Shown here one piece after another: positions 55,221 through 63,567 of a stretch of 64,000 bases of DNA (position 1 is its first letter; every line of letters begins with the position of its first letter). The notes under the pieces are model-generated. The model did not search any database and was not told the DNA's origin. It saw only the letters and a program-made list of their open reading frames with translations. A program made the translations under genes and the position numbers. Origin of the DNA: Candidatus Rhodoferax odensensis. Lineage in GTDB: Bacteria; Pseudomonadota; Gammaproteobacteria; Burkholderiales; Burkholderiaceae_C. Location of the stretch: positions 496,001-560,000 of the forward strand of contig JADKDJ010000033.1 in NCBI GenBank assembly GCA_016718405.1, given 5' to 3'.

Positions 55221-56171
55221 ATGCAAACTCGCAACCAACGCGCCCTGGCGTATGCCAGCCTGGCCCTGTGCATGACGCTGGTGGGCGCTTACGTGGCCCT
55301 GTCCAAGCCGCTGGTAGCGGCGATACCGGTGCTGTTGTTGGCCTGGCTGCGCTTTGGCATGGGCGCCCTGGCCATGCCACACTGGCTCAGGCGCGCCCCG
55401 CACGAACCGGCGCTGACGGCCAGGACCAAGCGGCTGCTGTTTCTGGAGTCACTGCTGGGCAATTTCCTGTTCTCGATCTGCATGCTCTACGGCGTCAGCA
55501 TGACCAGCGCCGTCTGGGCCGGCGTCATTCTGGCGGCGCTGCCCGCGGTGGCGGCGCTGATGAGCTGGCTTTTTCTCGGCGAGCGAATCGGCGCCCGAAC
55601 CTGGGCCGCCATTGCTTGCGCGGTCATCGGGATCGGTCTGTTTTCACTCTCAAAACAGCCACACGTCGAGACCATTCAGCAAGCCGTGCCGCCGATACTG
55701 GGCTTGAGCCGAGAAACCCTGGGCATTGCGCTGCTGATCGGTGCCGTGCTGTGCGAGGCGGCCTACATCGTCATTGGCAAGAAGCTCACCGCATCGATTG
55801 CACCCAAACGCATCGCCGCCATCATCAATCTGTGGGGCTGGGTGTTGATGACACCACCCGGCCTGTACCTGGCGCTTCGGTTTGACTTTGCCGGCGTGCC
55901 GGCCACGATGTGGTTGCTGTTGCTGTTCTATGCGCTGGCAGCCAGCGTTTGGACCGTCTGGCTGTGGATGACCGGTCTGCGCACCGTCCCTGCCGCCAAA
56001 GCGGCGGTCTTCACCGTGCTGCTGCCGGTATCGGCTGCCGCAGTTGGCGTGCTGCTGCTGGGTGAAACCCTGCAGGGCCTGCAATGGCTGGCATTTGGCA
56101 TCGCGCTGCTGGGCGTGGTACTGGCCACCTTGCCCGCACGCGGCGCCCTCACGCCAGACGCTGCGCGCTGA
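55221..56171 (+). CDS. EamA-family (DMT) membrane transporter
   Basis: 316 aa, ten predicted helices in two EamA repeats (first about 10-150, ending ERIGARTWAAIACAVIGIGL; second about 165-305 with GETLQGLQWLAFGIALLGVV). These are typically metabolite or amino-acid exporters. It follows the hydroxyproline genes by 91 bp and could be in the same unit or separate. Substrate unknown. Confidence 0.87.
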   Translation: MQTRNQRALAYASLALCMTLVGAYVALSKPLVAAIPVLLLAWLRFGMGALAMPHWLRRAPHEPALTARTKRLLFLESLLGNFLFSICMLYGVSMTSAVWAGVILAALPAVAALMSWLFLGERIGARTWAAIACAVIGIGLFSLSKQPHVETIQQAVPPILGLSRETLGIALLIGAVLCEAAYIVIGKKLTASIAPKRIAAIINLWGWVLMTPPGLYLALRFDFAGVPATMWLLLLFYALAASVWTVWLWMTGLRTVPAAKAAVFTVLLPVSAAAVGVLLLGETLQGLQWLAFGIALLGVVLATLPARGALTPDAAR

Positions 56172-56670
56172 TTACCACGCCGTCTTCGTCGGCATACAGC
56201 CAGTCGCCGGGGCGCACCCACACGCCTTGGATTTGCACCGGCACGTTCTGCTGTCCTTCATTGCGCTTCTCGGTCGGCATGGGGTTACTGGCCAGCGCCC
56301 GAATGCCCACCGGCAACACGCCCAGCTCGGCCACATCGCGCACACAGCCATCAATCAGCACACCGGCCCAGCCATTGCGCGCGGCCGCCGCGCCCAAATT
56401 TCCGCCCAGCAGCGCGCGGCGCAGCGAGGCGCCACCGTCGACCACCAGCACCTTGGCGACGCGCCCCTGCGGCGTGTCCTCAAAGCCGACAGAGTCCACT
56501 GCCGCCTTGACCAGCGTGTTGTCCTCAAAACATTTCACCGTCACCACCGGTCCGCAGAACTTGCGCAAGGCACCAAAGTCGCGCAAGCCGGGTGGCAGCA
56601 CCCGAAAACTGCCGGAGAGATCGGTCTTGTGGGCATCGCACAGGTCGCAGCTGGCAAAGTTAGGTGTCAT
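56149..56670 (-). CDS. rraA: RraA family protein (RNase E regulator or HMG aldolase type)
   Basis: 173 aa from ATG 56670. It has the RraA fold with FGALRKFCGPVVTVKCFEDN, KVLVVDGGASLRRALLGGNLG and GVLIDGCVRDVAELG. The G-G-x20-R-D pattern (DGG... RD) is that of class II HMG/CHA aldolases, which share this fold, so aldolase activity is possible. The tail overlaps the convergent EamA gene by 23 bp. Confidence 0.87.
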   Translation of the reverse strand: MTPNFASCDLCDAHKTDLSGSFRVLPPGLRDFGALRKFCGPVVTVKCFEDNTLVKAAVDSVGFEDTPQGRVAKVLVVDGGASLRRALLGGNLGAAAARNGWAGVLIDGCVRDVAELGVLPVGIRALASNPMPTEKRNEGQQNVPVQIQGVWVRPGDWLYADEDGVVISAQRLA

Positions 56671-57008
56671 GGTCGAAAGGTCCTGAAATTTGCAAAATTG
56701 TAGGGCCTGCCCACTCACAAACGGCTCTGCAGTGTCACCCTCGCAACGGAGAAAAACTCATTGGTGACGCCAGCTTGATCGCCGCACCTGCGGCACTGCA
56801 TGAGCACGCACAGCGGCACACAGGGCAACACACCAGGGCTGTCACTGGGGCGCCCAGAGGGAGAACACCGAGTAAAAAAACAACACGCCAGAGGGAAAAA
56901 GGCGCTTTTTCCCTTGGAAAGGCGCTATTTCTCCAGTAGCATCCGCCTTGCCAGTGGAGAAGCAGTTTTTCGCTGGTGATTAATCAACTTCTAGAAGGAC
57001 AATTCATC
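56671..57008. other. 338-bp divergent intergenic region
   Basis: It separates the leftward rraA start from the rightward SWIB-protein start, so promoters for both should be here. A 10-bp perfect hairpin (AGGGAAAAAG, loop GCG, CTTTTTCCCT; 56892-56914) is followed by a near-repeat of its inner part (AAAGGCGCTTTTTCCC versus AAAGGCGCTATTTCTCC to 56932). I see no ORF and no clear -35/-10 pair. Confidence 0.55.
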
Positions 57009-57455
57009 ATGGCAACTGCAAAAAAAGCTCCGGCAAAGAAAGCTGCTCCCGCAAAGAAAGCAGCACCTGCCAAAAAGGCTGCACCAGCGAAGAAGGTAGC
57101 CGCCAAGAAGGCTCCGGCCAAGAAGGCTGCACCAGCAAAGAAGGCCCCTGCGGCCAAGAAGGCACCTGCCAAGAAGGTTGCTGCTAAAAAGGCTCCGGCC
57201 AAGAAGCGCACCGTCAACGCAGCGTTCATGAAGGCCTTGACGCCAAGCGCCGCATTGGCCGCGATCGTGGGTGCCAATCCGCTGCCGCGCACCGAGGTGG
57301 TCAGCAAGCTGTGGGCCTACATCAAGAAAAACAAACTGCAAGACGCTGTCAACAAGCGCATGATCAACGCCGACGCCAAGCTGAAGGAAATCTTCGGCAA
57401 GATGCAAGTGTCGATGTTCGAGATGGCTGGCTTGATTGGCAAGCACCTCAAGTAA
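57009..57455 (+). CDS. SWIB-domain protein with histone H1-like basic repeats
   Basis: 148 aa from ATG 57009, AGAAGGA nine bases upstream. Residues 1-67 are a lysine/alanine/proline repeat (AAPAKKAAPAKKA pattern) like histone H1 tails and bacterial H1-like proteins. Residues 69-147 form a SWIB/MDM2 domain (AFMKALTPSAALAAIVGANP, KLWAYIKKNKLQD, LKEIFGKMQVSMFEMAGLIG). It should be a small nucleoid-associated DNA-binding protein. It is monocistronic with its own terminator. Confidence 0.92.
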   Translation: MATAKKAPAKKAAPAKKAAPAKKAAPAKKVAAKKAPAKKAAPAKKAPAAKKAPAKKVAAKKAPAKKRTVNAAFMKALTPSAALAAIVGANPLPRTEVVSKLWAYIKKNKLQDAVNKRMINADAKLKEIFGKMQVSMFEMAGLIGKHLK

Positions 57456-57475
57456 TCAGCTTCGGCTGCTTACGC

Positions 57476-57506
57476 AAAAGGGCCGACGCAAGTCGGCCTT
57501 TTTTTT
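57476..57506 (+). terminator. Rho-independent terminator after the SWIB gene
   Basis: GGCCGAC (57481-57487) pairs with GTCGGCC (57492-57498) around GCAA, preceded by AAAAG and followed by eight T. It lies 25 bp past the stop. Confidence 0.93.
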
Positions 57507-57707
57507 GCGCAAGCACCGATGGTCTTGCCCTGATCTCCGACGCCTGCAAGCGCAAGTCCGGCCACCGGGTTTATCCCGAGAAATCGCCGCCGCGCGCCGC
57601 TGCATAATCAGCCCGACAGGCCGCTTACATCGCGTAGCCCTGATCCGTAGACCAGGCGACCACAAGCCGCCTTCCCGAGTCAACTCAGCCGTTAGAACGT
57701 CTCCACC

Positions 57708-58718
57708 TTGTTTCGCTTTATCCTGACCCGCCTGAGTCTGGTCATTCCCACCTTCCTGGGGATGACGCTGGTGGCCTTCTTTCTCATCCGCCTGGTACCC
57801 GGCGATCCGATTGAAACCCTTGCCGGTGAGCGGGGTATCGATCCGGCACGGCACGCCACATTGCTCAAGGAATACGGGCTGGACCGGCCGATTCTGGTTC
57901 AATACGGCATCTACATCGGCCGTGTGTTGCAGGGCGACCTGGGCAAGTCGGTGATCACGCAAACGCCGGTGTTGACCGAATTCACCGCGCTGTTTCCCGC
58001 CACCATTGAGCTGGCGACTTGCGCCATTCTGTTCGCCCTGATCATCGGCATTCCGGCCGGCATTCTGGCGGCGGTCAAACGCAACTCCATCCTCGACCAT
58101 GGTGTGATGGGGATCTCGCTCACCGGCTACTCGATGCCGATTTTCTGGTGGGGTTTGCTACTGATCCTGCTGTTCTCGGTGCAGCTTGATCTGACCCCGG
58201 TGTCGGGCCGTCTCGACGTCAAGTACTTCATTGAACCGGTCACCGGATTCCTGTTGATCGACTCCTGGCTGGCCAACGACAAGGGAGCCTTCTGGTCGAC
58301 TCTGTCTCACCTGATCCTGCCCACCATCGTGCTGGGCACGAACCCGCTGGCGGTGATCGCGCGCATGACCCGCTCCGCGATGCTCGAGGTTCTGGGCGAG
58401 GACTACATCCGCACCGCCCGCGCCAAAGGTCTACCCAACTTGCGCGTGGTGTCGCTGCACGCGCTGCGCAACGCCCTGATTCCGGTGGTGACGGTGATTG
58501 GCTTGCAGGTGGGCGTGTTGTTCACCGGCGCCATCCTGACCGAGACCATTTTCTCCTGGCCGGGCGTGGGCAAATGGCTGATCGAGGCCATCAGCCGACG
58601 CGACTACCCGGTGCTGCAGGGCGGCATGCTGTTGCTAGGCAGCATGGTGATGATGGTCAACCTGCTGGTTGACATCACTTACGGCATCATCAACCCACGC
58701 ATCAGGCATCAACGGTGA
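57708..58718 (+). CDS. dppB: Peptide ABC transporter permease DppB-type
   Basis: 336 aa from TTG 57708 (LFRFILTRLSLVIPTFLGMT), the only sensible in-frame start. The N-terminal IRLVPGDPI motif, six helices and the EAA loop (DYIRTARAKGLPNLRVVSLH) are intact. It is first of a complete dppBCDFA set; the binding-protein gene comes last here. Its stop overlaps the dppC GTG. Confidence 0.93.
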   Translation: MFRFILTRLSLVIPTFLGMTLVAFFLIRLVPGDPIETLAGERGIDPARHATLLKEYGLDRPILVQYGIYIGRVLQGDLGKSVITQTPVLTEFTALFPATIELATCAILFALIIGIPAGILAAVKRNSILDHGVMGISLTGYSMPIFWWGLLLILLFSVQLDLTPVSGRLDVKYFIEPVTGFLLIDSWLANDKGAFWSTLSHLILPTIVLGTNPLAVIARMTRSAMLEVLGEDYIRTARAKGLPNLRVVSLHALRNALIPVVTVIGLQVGVLFTGAILTETIFSWPGVGKWLIEAISRRDYPVLQGGMLLLGSMVMMVNLLVDITYGIINPRIRHQR

Positions 58719-59620
58719 ACAGCACAGCTATCACGAATGCGGCGACGCAGCAGCATGCACCCCCGCACCCGCTGCGTGAGTTCTGGACCTATTTCTGCGC
58801 CAACAACGGTGCCGTCGCCGGCCTGGTCATCGTCGTTGCCGTGTTGCTGGTCGCGCTATTTGCACCATGGCTGGCGCCCTATGCACCGGACCTGACCAAC
58901 AACGCGGTGTTTCTCAAACCTCCCGCGTGGCAGCAGGGCGGCTCGTGGGCCTACCCGCTGGGCACCGATGCGATTGGCCGCGACATCCTGTCGCGCCTGA
59001 TTCACGGTGCGCGGCTCTCGCTGGTCATCGGCATTGCCGTGGTGGCGGTATCGGTGCTGGTGGGCACGGTGCTGGGCTTGACCGCAGGCTACTTCCGGGG
59101 TATCTACGAGATCGCGGTGATGCGCCTGATGGACATCATCCTGACCTTGCCCAGTCTGTTGCTGGCGATCGTCATCGTGGCAATTTTGGGGCCGGGCATG
59201 ATGAATGCCATGCTGGCAGTCTCGATCGTGGTGCTGCCGCACTATGTGCGCATCACTCGCGCGGCAGTGATCTCCGAAACCTCCAAGGACTACGTGACTG
59301 CCGCACGCATGAATGGTGCGAGCCACTTTCGGCTGATGTTCAACGAGGTGCTGCCCAACTGCACCGCGCCGCTGATCGTGCAGGCATCGCTGGGCATCTC
59401 GACAGCCATCCTGGACGCCGCCGCGCTGGGCTTTCTGGGCCTGGGCGCGCAACCACCCTCGCCCGAATGGGGCACCATGCTGGCCGACGCGCGCGAATTC
59501 GTGCTGCGCGCCTGGTGGGTGGTCACCTTTCCGGGTCTGATGATCCTGATCACCGTGTTGGCCTTCAACCTGCTGGGCGACGGACTGCGTGATGCGTTCG
59601 ACCCCAAGCTCAAGCGCTAG
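58715..59620 (+). CDS. dppC: Peptide ABC transporter permease DppC-type
   Basis: 301 aa from GTG 58715 (GTGA overlap with dppB). One helix near residues 32-55, the conserved YPLGTDAIGRDILSRLIHGA segment, four to five more helices and the EAA loop (DYVTAARMNGASHFRLMFNE). It forms the membrane channel with DppB. Confidence 0.93.
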   Translation: MNSTAITNAATQQHAPPHPLREFWTYFCANNGAVAGLVIVVAVLLVALFAPWLAPYAPDLTNNAVFLKPPAWQQGGSWAYPLGTDAIGRDILSRLIHGARLSLVIGIAVVAVSVLVGTVLGLTAGYFRGIYEIAVMRLMDIILTLPSLLLAIVIVAILGPGMMNAMLAVSIVVLPHYVRITRAAVISETSKDYVTAARMNGASHFRLMFNEVLPNCTAPLIVQASLGISTAILDAAALGFLGLGAQPPSPEWGTMLADAREFVLRAWWVVTFPGLMILITVLAFNLLGDGLRDAFDPKLKR

Positions 59621-59643
59621 CCGCAGCCCTGACGCGGACTCTC

Positions 59644-60658
59644 ATGGCCTTACTTGAAATCGAGAACCTGTCGGTCGACTTCCCGTCGCAAAGCGGTGTG
59701 ATGCACGCGGTCGACCGCGTCAGCCTGACAGTCGAGGCCGGCGACGTGCTGGGCATCGTGGGTGAATCGGGCTCGGGAAAAAGCGTCACCATGATGGCGC
59801 TGATGGGCCTGGTGGCCTATCCTGGCGTGGTCCGGGCCGACACCCTGCGATTTGACGGGCACGATTTGCTCAGCCTGTCCGAACGTGACCGTCGGCGCCT
59901 GACCGGCAAAGACGTGGCCATGATTTTTCATGACCCCACCACCAGCCTGAACCCGTGCTTCACGATTGGTTTTCAATTGGCCGAAACACTCAAGCTGCAT
60001 CTGGGGATGGACAGCAAGGGCGCGCAGCGGCGCTCGATTGAACTGCTGGAGCAGGTCGGGATTCCGGCACCCGGAGAGCCGCCTCAAGGTGTTTCCGCAC
60101 CAGATGTCGGGGGGCATGAACCAGCGCGTGATGATCGCCATGGCGATTGCCTGCAACCCCAAGCTGCTGATTGCCGACGAGCCCACCACCGCGCTGGACG
60201 TGACCATCCAGGCACAAATCCTCGACCTCTTGCGCAGCCTGCAAAAAGAACGCGGCATGGCGCTGATCCTGATCACCCACAACATGGGTGTGGTCTCCGA
60301 GATGGCGCAGCGCGTGGCCGTCATGTATGCCGGTCAGGTCATGGAAGAGCGCGGCGCCACGGCACTGTTTGCCGCCCCGCAGCACCCCTACACCGAGGCA
60401 CTGATGGCGGCACTGCCCGAGCGCAGCGACGGCCAGCGCCGCCTGGCCACCATCCCCGGCATGGTGCCGGGTTTGTACGACCGACCCAGCGGCTGCCTGT
60501 TTGCCCCGCGCTGCAGCCACGCCGCCAACAACTGCCAGGCACAGCGCCCAGCCCTGCGCATGTGGCATGACGGCATGGTGCGCTGCCACTACCCCCTGGG
60601 TGATGCCGACGCCCGTGCCGCCCAGACTGAAGGCGATCTTGACGAGGTGGGCGCGTGA
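59644..60658 (+). pseudogene. dppD: Peptide ABC transporter ATPase DppD-type, frameshifted
   Basis: Starts at ATG 59644 (MALLEIENLSVDFPSQ) with Walker A GESGSGKS. After LLEQVGIPAP the sequence CCCGGAGAGC (60070-60079) has one base too many; removing a G restores ESRLKVFPHQMSGGMNQRVM and the rest to 60658 (LLIADEPTTALD, C-terminal GCLFAPRCSHAANNC). All other features are normal, so a sequencing error is likely. Its end overlaps the dppF GTG. Confidence 0.9.
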
Positions 60659-61680
60659 ACGCCTTGTTGAACCCGATCGCCACACCGACTGAACCGGTGG
60701 TACAAGCCCGCGACCTGCGCCAGGTCTACGCGATTCGTCGTGGCCTGTTCCGCGCCCCCGATCAGCTGCAGGCGGTCGGCGGCGTGTCCTTCACCGTGCT
60801 GCCCGGCAAGACGCTGGCGGTAGTGGGCGAATCGGGTTGCGGCAAGTCCACGCTGGCGCGCATGGTCTCATTGATTGAGCACCCCACAGCGGGCGAGCTC
60901 AAGATCGGTGGCGTCGATGTGATCGCGGCGCAGCCGCAGCAGCGCCAAGCCCTGCGCCGGGCGGTGCAATTGGTGTTTCAAAACCCCTACGGCTCGCTCA
61001 ACCCGCGCAAGAAGATTGGCGCCATTTTGGAAGCGCCCCTGGAGATCAACACCAGCCTGAGCGCCGATGAGCGCCAGGCCCAGGCGCGCGGCATGCTGGC
61101 CTTGGTGGGCCTGCGCCCCGAGCATTACGACCGCTACCCGCACATGTTCTCGGGCGGCCAGCGCCAGCGCATCGCCATCGCGCGCGCGCTGATGCGCAAC
61201 CCGGCGCTGCTGGTGGCCGACGAGCCGGTCTCGGCGCTGGACGTGTCGATCCAGGCCCAGGTGCTCAATTTGCTGGCCGACCTGCAACAGGAACTGGGCC
61301 TGGCCTACCTGTTCATCTCGCACGACCTGGGCGTGGTGCGCCACATTGCCCACGACGTGCTGGTGATGTACCTGGGCCACACTGTGGAGCAAGGCGACAA
61401 GCAGACCTTGTTCACGCAACCGCTGCACCCCTACACCCGCGCTCTGCTGGGCTCAACCCCAGGCTTGGCAGGTCAAACCGCTGGCCTTCCACGCATCGTT
61501 CTCACCGGCGAGTTACCCTCGCCCCTGAATCCACCCAGCGGCTGTGTGTTCTCGACCCGCTGCCCCAACGCGGTCGAGCGCTGCCGCGTGGAACGCCCGA
61601 TACTGCGCCATCTGGCCGAACGCCAAGTGGCTTGCCATCTGGCCGAACAATTTATCCAACCCGCTGCCCCGCAGCACTAA
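60655..61680 (+). CDS. dppF: Peptide ABC transporter ATPase DppF-type
   Basis: 341 aa from GTG 60655 (GTGA). Walker A GESGCGKST (about 59-67), FSGGQRQRIAIARAL, LLVADEPVSALDVSIQ and the C-terminal cysteine-containing oligo/dipeptide motif (GCVFSTRCPNAVERC). With DppD it energises peptide uptake. Confidence 0.95.
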   Translation: MNALLNPIATPTEPVVQARDLRQVYAIRRGLFRAPDQLQAVGGVSFTVLPGKTLAVVGESGCGKSTLARMVSLIEHPTAGELKIGGVDVIAAQPQQRQALRRAVQLVFQNPYGSLNPRKKIGAILEAPLEINTSLSADERQAQARGMLALVGLRPEHYDRYPHMFSGGQRQRIAIARALMRNPALLVADEPVSALDVSIQAQVLNLLADLQQELGLAYLFISHDLGVVRHIAHDVLVMYLGHTVEQGDKQTLFTQPLHPYTRALLGSTPGLAGQTAGLPRIVLTGELPSPLNPPSGCVFSTRCPNAVERCRVERPILRHLAERQVACHLAEQFIQPAAPQH

Positions 61681-61699
61681 CCCCTGAGGAGTCCATAAG

Positions 61700-63334
61700 A
61701 TGATTCAAACAAAACTGCGAGCTGCCGTGAAGCGCCCCAGTAAGATCGCCCTGCTGTGCGCAGTGGCGCTACCGGCCATTCTGGCCATGACCCCGGTGGC
61801 CGCCAAGACCCTGGTGTTTTGCTCGGAAGGCAGCCCGGAGAACTTCTACCCCGGCATCAATACCACGGGCACATCCTTCGACGCCAACACCCAGATCTAC
61901 AGCCGCCTGGTCGACTTCGAGCGCGGCGGCACCGCCGTGGTGCCCGGCCTGGCCGAGCGCTGGACCGTCTCAGCCGACGGCAAGGAATACACCTTCTTCC
62001 TGCGCAAGGGCGTCAAGTGGCACAGCAACAAGAACTTCAAGCCCACGCGCGACATGAACGCGGACGACATCATCTTCGCCATTGAGCGCCAGTGGAAGGA
62101 AAGCAACCCCTACTTCAAGGTCACCAGCCCGAACCACTCGTACTTCAACGACATGGGCATGGACAAACTGATCAAGTCGGTGGACAAGGTTGACCCCATG
62201 ACGGTGAAGATCACGCTCAACTCGGCCAATGCGCCCTTCCTCTCCGGCTGGGCCATGGAGTACGCCGGCGTGCAGTCCAAGGAATATGCCGACGCCATGC
62301 TCAAAGCTGGCACGCCCGAAAAGATCGACCAGGAACCCATCGGCAGCGGTCCGTTCATGCTGGTGCAGTACCAGAAGGACGCCCTCATTCGGTACAAGGC
62401 CTTCCCGGAGTACTACGGCGGCAAAGCCAAGATCGACGACCTGGTGTTCTCGATCACGCCCGACGCCTCGGTGCGCTGGGCCAAGCTGCAAAAGGGTGAA
62501 TGCCATGTCATGCCCTACCCCAACCCGGCGGACCTGGACGCGATGCGCAAGGACCCCAAGGTCACGGTGCTGGAGCAAGCCGGCCTGAACGTCGGTTACC
62601 TGGCCTACAACACCACCAAGAAGCCGTTTGACGACGTGCGCGTGCGCAAGGCGATCAACATGGCCATCAACAAGAAGGCCATCATCGACGCCGTCTACCT
62701 GTCCAGCGGCATCGCCGCCGTCAACCCGATCCCGCCGACCATGTGGTCGTACAAGAAGGACCTCAAGGACGACGCCTTCAATCCCGAGGCGGCCAAGAAA
62801 CTGCTGGCCGATGCCGGCTTCCCCAACGGCATGACCACCGACCTGTGGGCCATGCCCGTGCAGCGTCCGTACAACCCAAATGCCAAGCGTATCGCCGAGT
62901 TGATGCAGGCCGACCTGGCCAAGATCGGCGTCAAGGCCGAGATCAAGACCTTTGAGTGGGGCGAATACCGCAAGCGCATGCAGGCCGGCGAACACCAGAT
63001 GGGCATGCTCGGCTGGACCGGCGACAACGGTGACCCAGACAACTTCTTGCACACCCTGCTGGGCTGCGACTCGGCCCAGGGCGTGAGCGGCAGCAACGTC
63101 GCCAAGTTCTGCTACAAGCCCTTCGACGACCTGGTGGTCAAGGCCAAGGCCGTCACCAACACCGCCGAGCGCACCAAGCTGTATGAGCAGGCGCAGGTGA
63201 TCTTCAAGGAGCAAGCGCCCTGGTTCACCATCGCGCACGCGGTGCAGCTCAAACCGGTGCGCAAGGAAGTGATTGACTTCAAGCTCAGCCCGTTTGGCCG
63301 CCACAGCTTTTACGGCGTGGACATCAAGGAATAA
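61700..63334 (+). CDS. dppA: Periplasmic dipeptide-binding protein (SBP family 5)
   Basis: 544 aa from ATG 61700, GAGGAG about nine bases upstream. A signal peptide ends at PVAAK (about 36). The mature part begins TLVFCSEGSPENFYPG and contains the family hallmarks RWTVSADGKEYTFFLRKGVK, FNPEAAKKLLADAGFPNG and the ligand-pocket LGWTGDNGDPDNFL. It resembles DppA/heme-binding peptide proteins. It is last in dppBCDFA, 19 bp after dppF. Confidence 0.93.
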   Translation: MIQTKLRAAVKRPSKIALLCAVALPAILAMTPVAAKTLVFCSEGSPENFYPGINTTGTSFDANTQIYSRLVDFERGGTAVVPGLAERWTVSADGKEYTFFLRKGVKWHSNKNFKPTRDMNADDIIFAIERQWKESNPYFKVTSPNHSYFNDMGMDKLIKSVDKVDPMTVKITLNSANAPFLSGWAMEYAGVQSKEYADAMLKAGTPEKIDQEPIGSGPFMLVQYQKDALIRYKAFPEYYGGKAKIDDLVFSITPDASVRWAKLQKGECHVMPYPNPADLDAMRKDPKVTVLEQAGLNVGYLAYNTTKKPFDDVRVRKAINMAINKKAIIDAVYLSSGIAAVNPIPPTMWSYKKDLKDDAFNPEAAKKLLADAGFPNGMTTDLWAMPVQRPYNPNAKRIAELMQADLAKIGVKAEIKTFEWGEYRKRMQAGEHQMGMLGWTGDNGDPDNFLHTLLGCDSAQGVSGSNVAKFCYKPFDDLVVKAKAVTNTAERTKLYEQAQVIFKEQAPWFTIAHAVQLKPVRKEVIDFKLSPFGRHSFYGVDIKE

Positions 63335-63338
63335 GTCC

Positions 63339-63438
63339 GTTGGGGTCAGAGCACATCGTTTGAGCGAGTGGTCTGACCCGCAAGCTTCTAGTCAGTTGGG
63401 GTCAGAGCACGTCGCTGCGCGAGTGGTCTGACCCGCAA
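63339..63438. repeat. Palindromic repeat family, tandem copies 1 and 2
   Basis: Copy 1 (63339-63383) and copy 2 (63395-63438) share GTTGGGGTCAGAGCAC and GAGTGGTCTGACCCGCAA, joined by GCTTCTAGTCA. Each folds as GGGTCAGA-g-CAC-n-TCG(C) / (G)CGA-GTG-g-TCTGACCC. A third, diverged copy is at 46431-46483. Confidence 0.85.
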
Positions 63439-63464
63439 AGTTTCAGGTTTCGTTTCTCCAAGTT

Positions 63465-63493
63465 GGGGCCGTCATTGAACGGCCCCTTTTTTT
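63465..63493 (+). terminator. Rho-independent terminator of the dppBCDFA operon
   Basis: GGGGCCGT (63465-63472) pairs with ACGGCCCC (63479-63486) around CATTGA, followed by seven T. It lies 130 bp after dppA, beyond the palindromic repeats. Confidence 0.92.
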
Positions 63494-63567
63494 GCCGCTG
63501 GTACTACACTGCCCGGCAGGAGGCCACGCTTGAAGAATTGTCAACTGCTCGGATCCGGGACGGGACG

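Noticed and set aside
63339..63438. The tandem palindromes as a two-unit CRISPR
   Set aside because: The hairpin fills the whole unit, the spacer between copies is only 11 bp, and no cas genes are present.
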